A DNA stretch of 64,000 nt from Arenibacter algicola (GTDB lineage Bacteria; Bacteroidota; Bacteroidia; Flavobacteriales; Flavobacteriaceae): NCBI RefSeq assembly GCF_000733925.1, contig NZ_JPOO01000003.1, positions 2,852,001 through 2,916,000 on the forward strand, written 5' to 3'. Under the pieces are notes generated by a model that saw only the letters and a program-made list of their open reading frames with translations, was not told where the DNA came from and did no database searches. The position numbers and the translations under genes were made by a program. Positions 63,404-64,000 of the stretch are shown one piece after another; the first letter of the stretch is position 1; each line of letters starts with the position of its first letter.

Positions 63404-64000
63404 TCAGTCCTTAAAAACAGGGGTTTTGGCAAGCTCTATCAATCCGTCCTTTGGTTCCTTGAGATAGCGATTGGAACGTAAATATCTATTGAGGTTGTAC
63501 TCGTCAAAATTTGGGGCGTCTTTGTCCACACTACTTATATGTACCCTTCCTGCAGAATGGATGAATTCGTTGTTACCGATCCACATCCCCACGTGGATTA
63601 CGCGCTCCTTGGTGGTATCTGTTGCTGGTTTTCCAAAAAATAATAAATCGCCAGGCTCCAACTTGTCAAAATCCTTAACCGCATCTATCTCCTTGCCGGT
63701 ATGTATTTGTTGGGAAGCATCCCTCGGCAAGACAATGCCATTTAGAAAATAAATGGTTTTGGTAAAACCACTACAATCTACCCCTTTGGTAGAGGTACCC
63801 CCCCACAAATATGGGACACCCATTAAGGTTTTCGAAGTACTCACCAAGGATTCCTGACTGGGATTTAATGCCGCCAACCAAGAGTCATAATCCATGGCCT
63901 CTGTTTTGAGGACATAAGCCTTTCTACCATCTGGAAAAGCCACATAATAAAACTCCTTTTCTTCTCCTATTCGTTCTAAAACACCTCCTGCAACCATATC
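63404..64000 (-). CDS. NlpC/P60-family cysteine peptidase, C-terminal part
   Basis: The frame is open at the right edge, so the N-terminal part is missing; about 198 codons are seen. An SH3-like stretch (about 1-40) leads into the NlpC/P60 domain: YLWGGTSTKGVDCSGFTKTIYFLNG with the catalytic Cys, LEPGDLLFFG, and RVIHVGMWIGNNEFIHSAG carrying the catalytic His and third residue. It hydrolyses peptide bonds of peptidoglycan stem peptides. Its 3' end is convergent with the lactonase gene, 7 bp apart. Confidence 0.9.
   Translation of the reverse strand, partial: DMVAGGVLERIGEEKEFYYVAFPDGRKAYVLKTEAMDYDSWLAALNPSQESLVSTSKTLMGVPYLWGGTSTKGVDCSGFTKTIYFLNGIVLPRDASQQIHTGKEIDAVKDFDKLEPGDLLFFGKPATDTTKERVIHVGMWIGNNEFIHSAGRVHISSVDKDAPNFDEYNLNRYLRSNRYLKEPKDGLIELAKTPVFKD

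Noticed and set aside
1..64000. CRISPR array or insertion sequence with transposase
   Set aside because: No regularly spaced repeats and no transposase gene were found; the mobility signals seen are of tyrosine-integrase type.

Overview
The window looks like chromosome of a marine Flavobacteriaceae-type Bacteroidota. It is AT-rich, has a SusC/SusD pair, many lipoproteins with Bacteroidota-style lipoboxes, TAnnTTTG-type -7 promoter boxes, and a typical flavobacterial housekeeping block (mce, rbfA, a LolC-like permease, dusB, lepA, rnpA, ctp). I cannot name a species.

Layout. (1) 1-4345 is an accessory island. It holds the C-terminal part of a type I restriction HsdR, then a compact operon of a DUF2188 protein, a CD-NTase and a TIR-STING effector, that is, a CBASS anti-phage system. 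(2) 4347-27942 is a second, about 23.5 kb integrative element inserted in a tRNA gene with anticodon CAU. A 42-bp copy of the tRNA 3' half (4347-4388) and the intact tRNA (27869-27942) bound it. A tyrosine integrase sits just inside the left end. A helicase-loader-like ATPase, an HTH protein, an excisionase-like protein and a membrane protein lie at the right end. Its cargo is a complete polysaccharide utilization locus (PUL): a membrane-spanning HTH regulator, SusC, SusD, a double LamG surface lipoprotein, two GH144-type beta-1,2-glucanase paralogues, an esterase, a GH43-type enzyme with CBM32 and FN3 domains, a GH3 beta-glucosidase and a sulfatase. (3) 28145-51884 is mostly conserved chromosome: mce, rbfA, dusB, lepA, transporters, peptidases, a GCS2-CBS ligase with an aspartoacylase-like hydrolase, and rnpA with a C-terminal processing protease. 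(4) 51885-54313 is a small accessory patch with a DUF4143 ATPase, one copy of a 143-bp dispersed repeat and a tRNA-Gln-like 3' fragment. (5) 54314-63396 holds an acyltransferase, an SGNH hydrolase and an apparent aldose-oxidation/galactonate operon. An NlpC/P60 hydrolase gene runs off the right edge.

How the parts fit. The PUL genes point to capture and breakdown of a beta-glucan, best guess beta-1,2-linked: binding and import by LamG protein/SusD/SusC, cleavage by GH144, trimming by GH3. The sulfatase, esterase and GH43 suggest a decorated or mixed substrate. The parallel architecture tandem short repeats / terminator / tRNA 3' half occurs at both 4279-4388 and 27796-27910. This suggests that the CBASS/restriction island and the PUL island were stacked successively at the same tRNA gene. 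Downstream, a lipoprotein PQQ dehydrogenase and a lipoprotein lactonase would convert an aldose (probably galactose or glucose) to aldonate outside the cytoplasm, a GntP permease would import it, and a galactonate dehydratase would dehydrate it.
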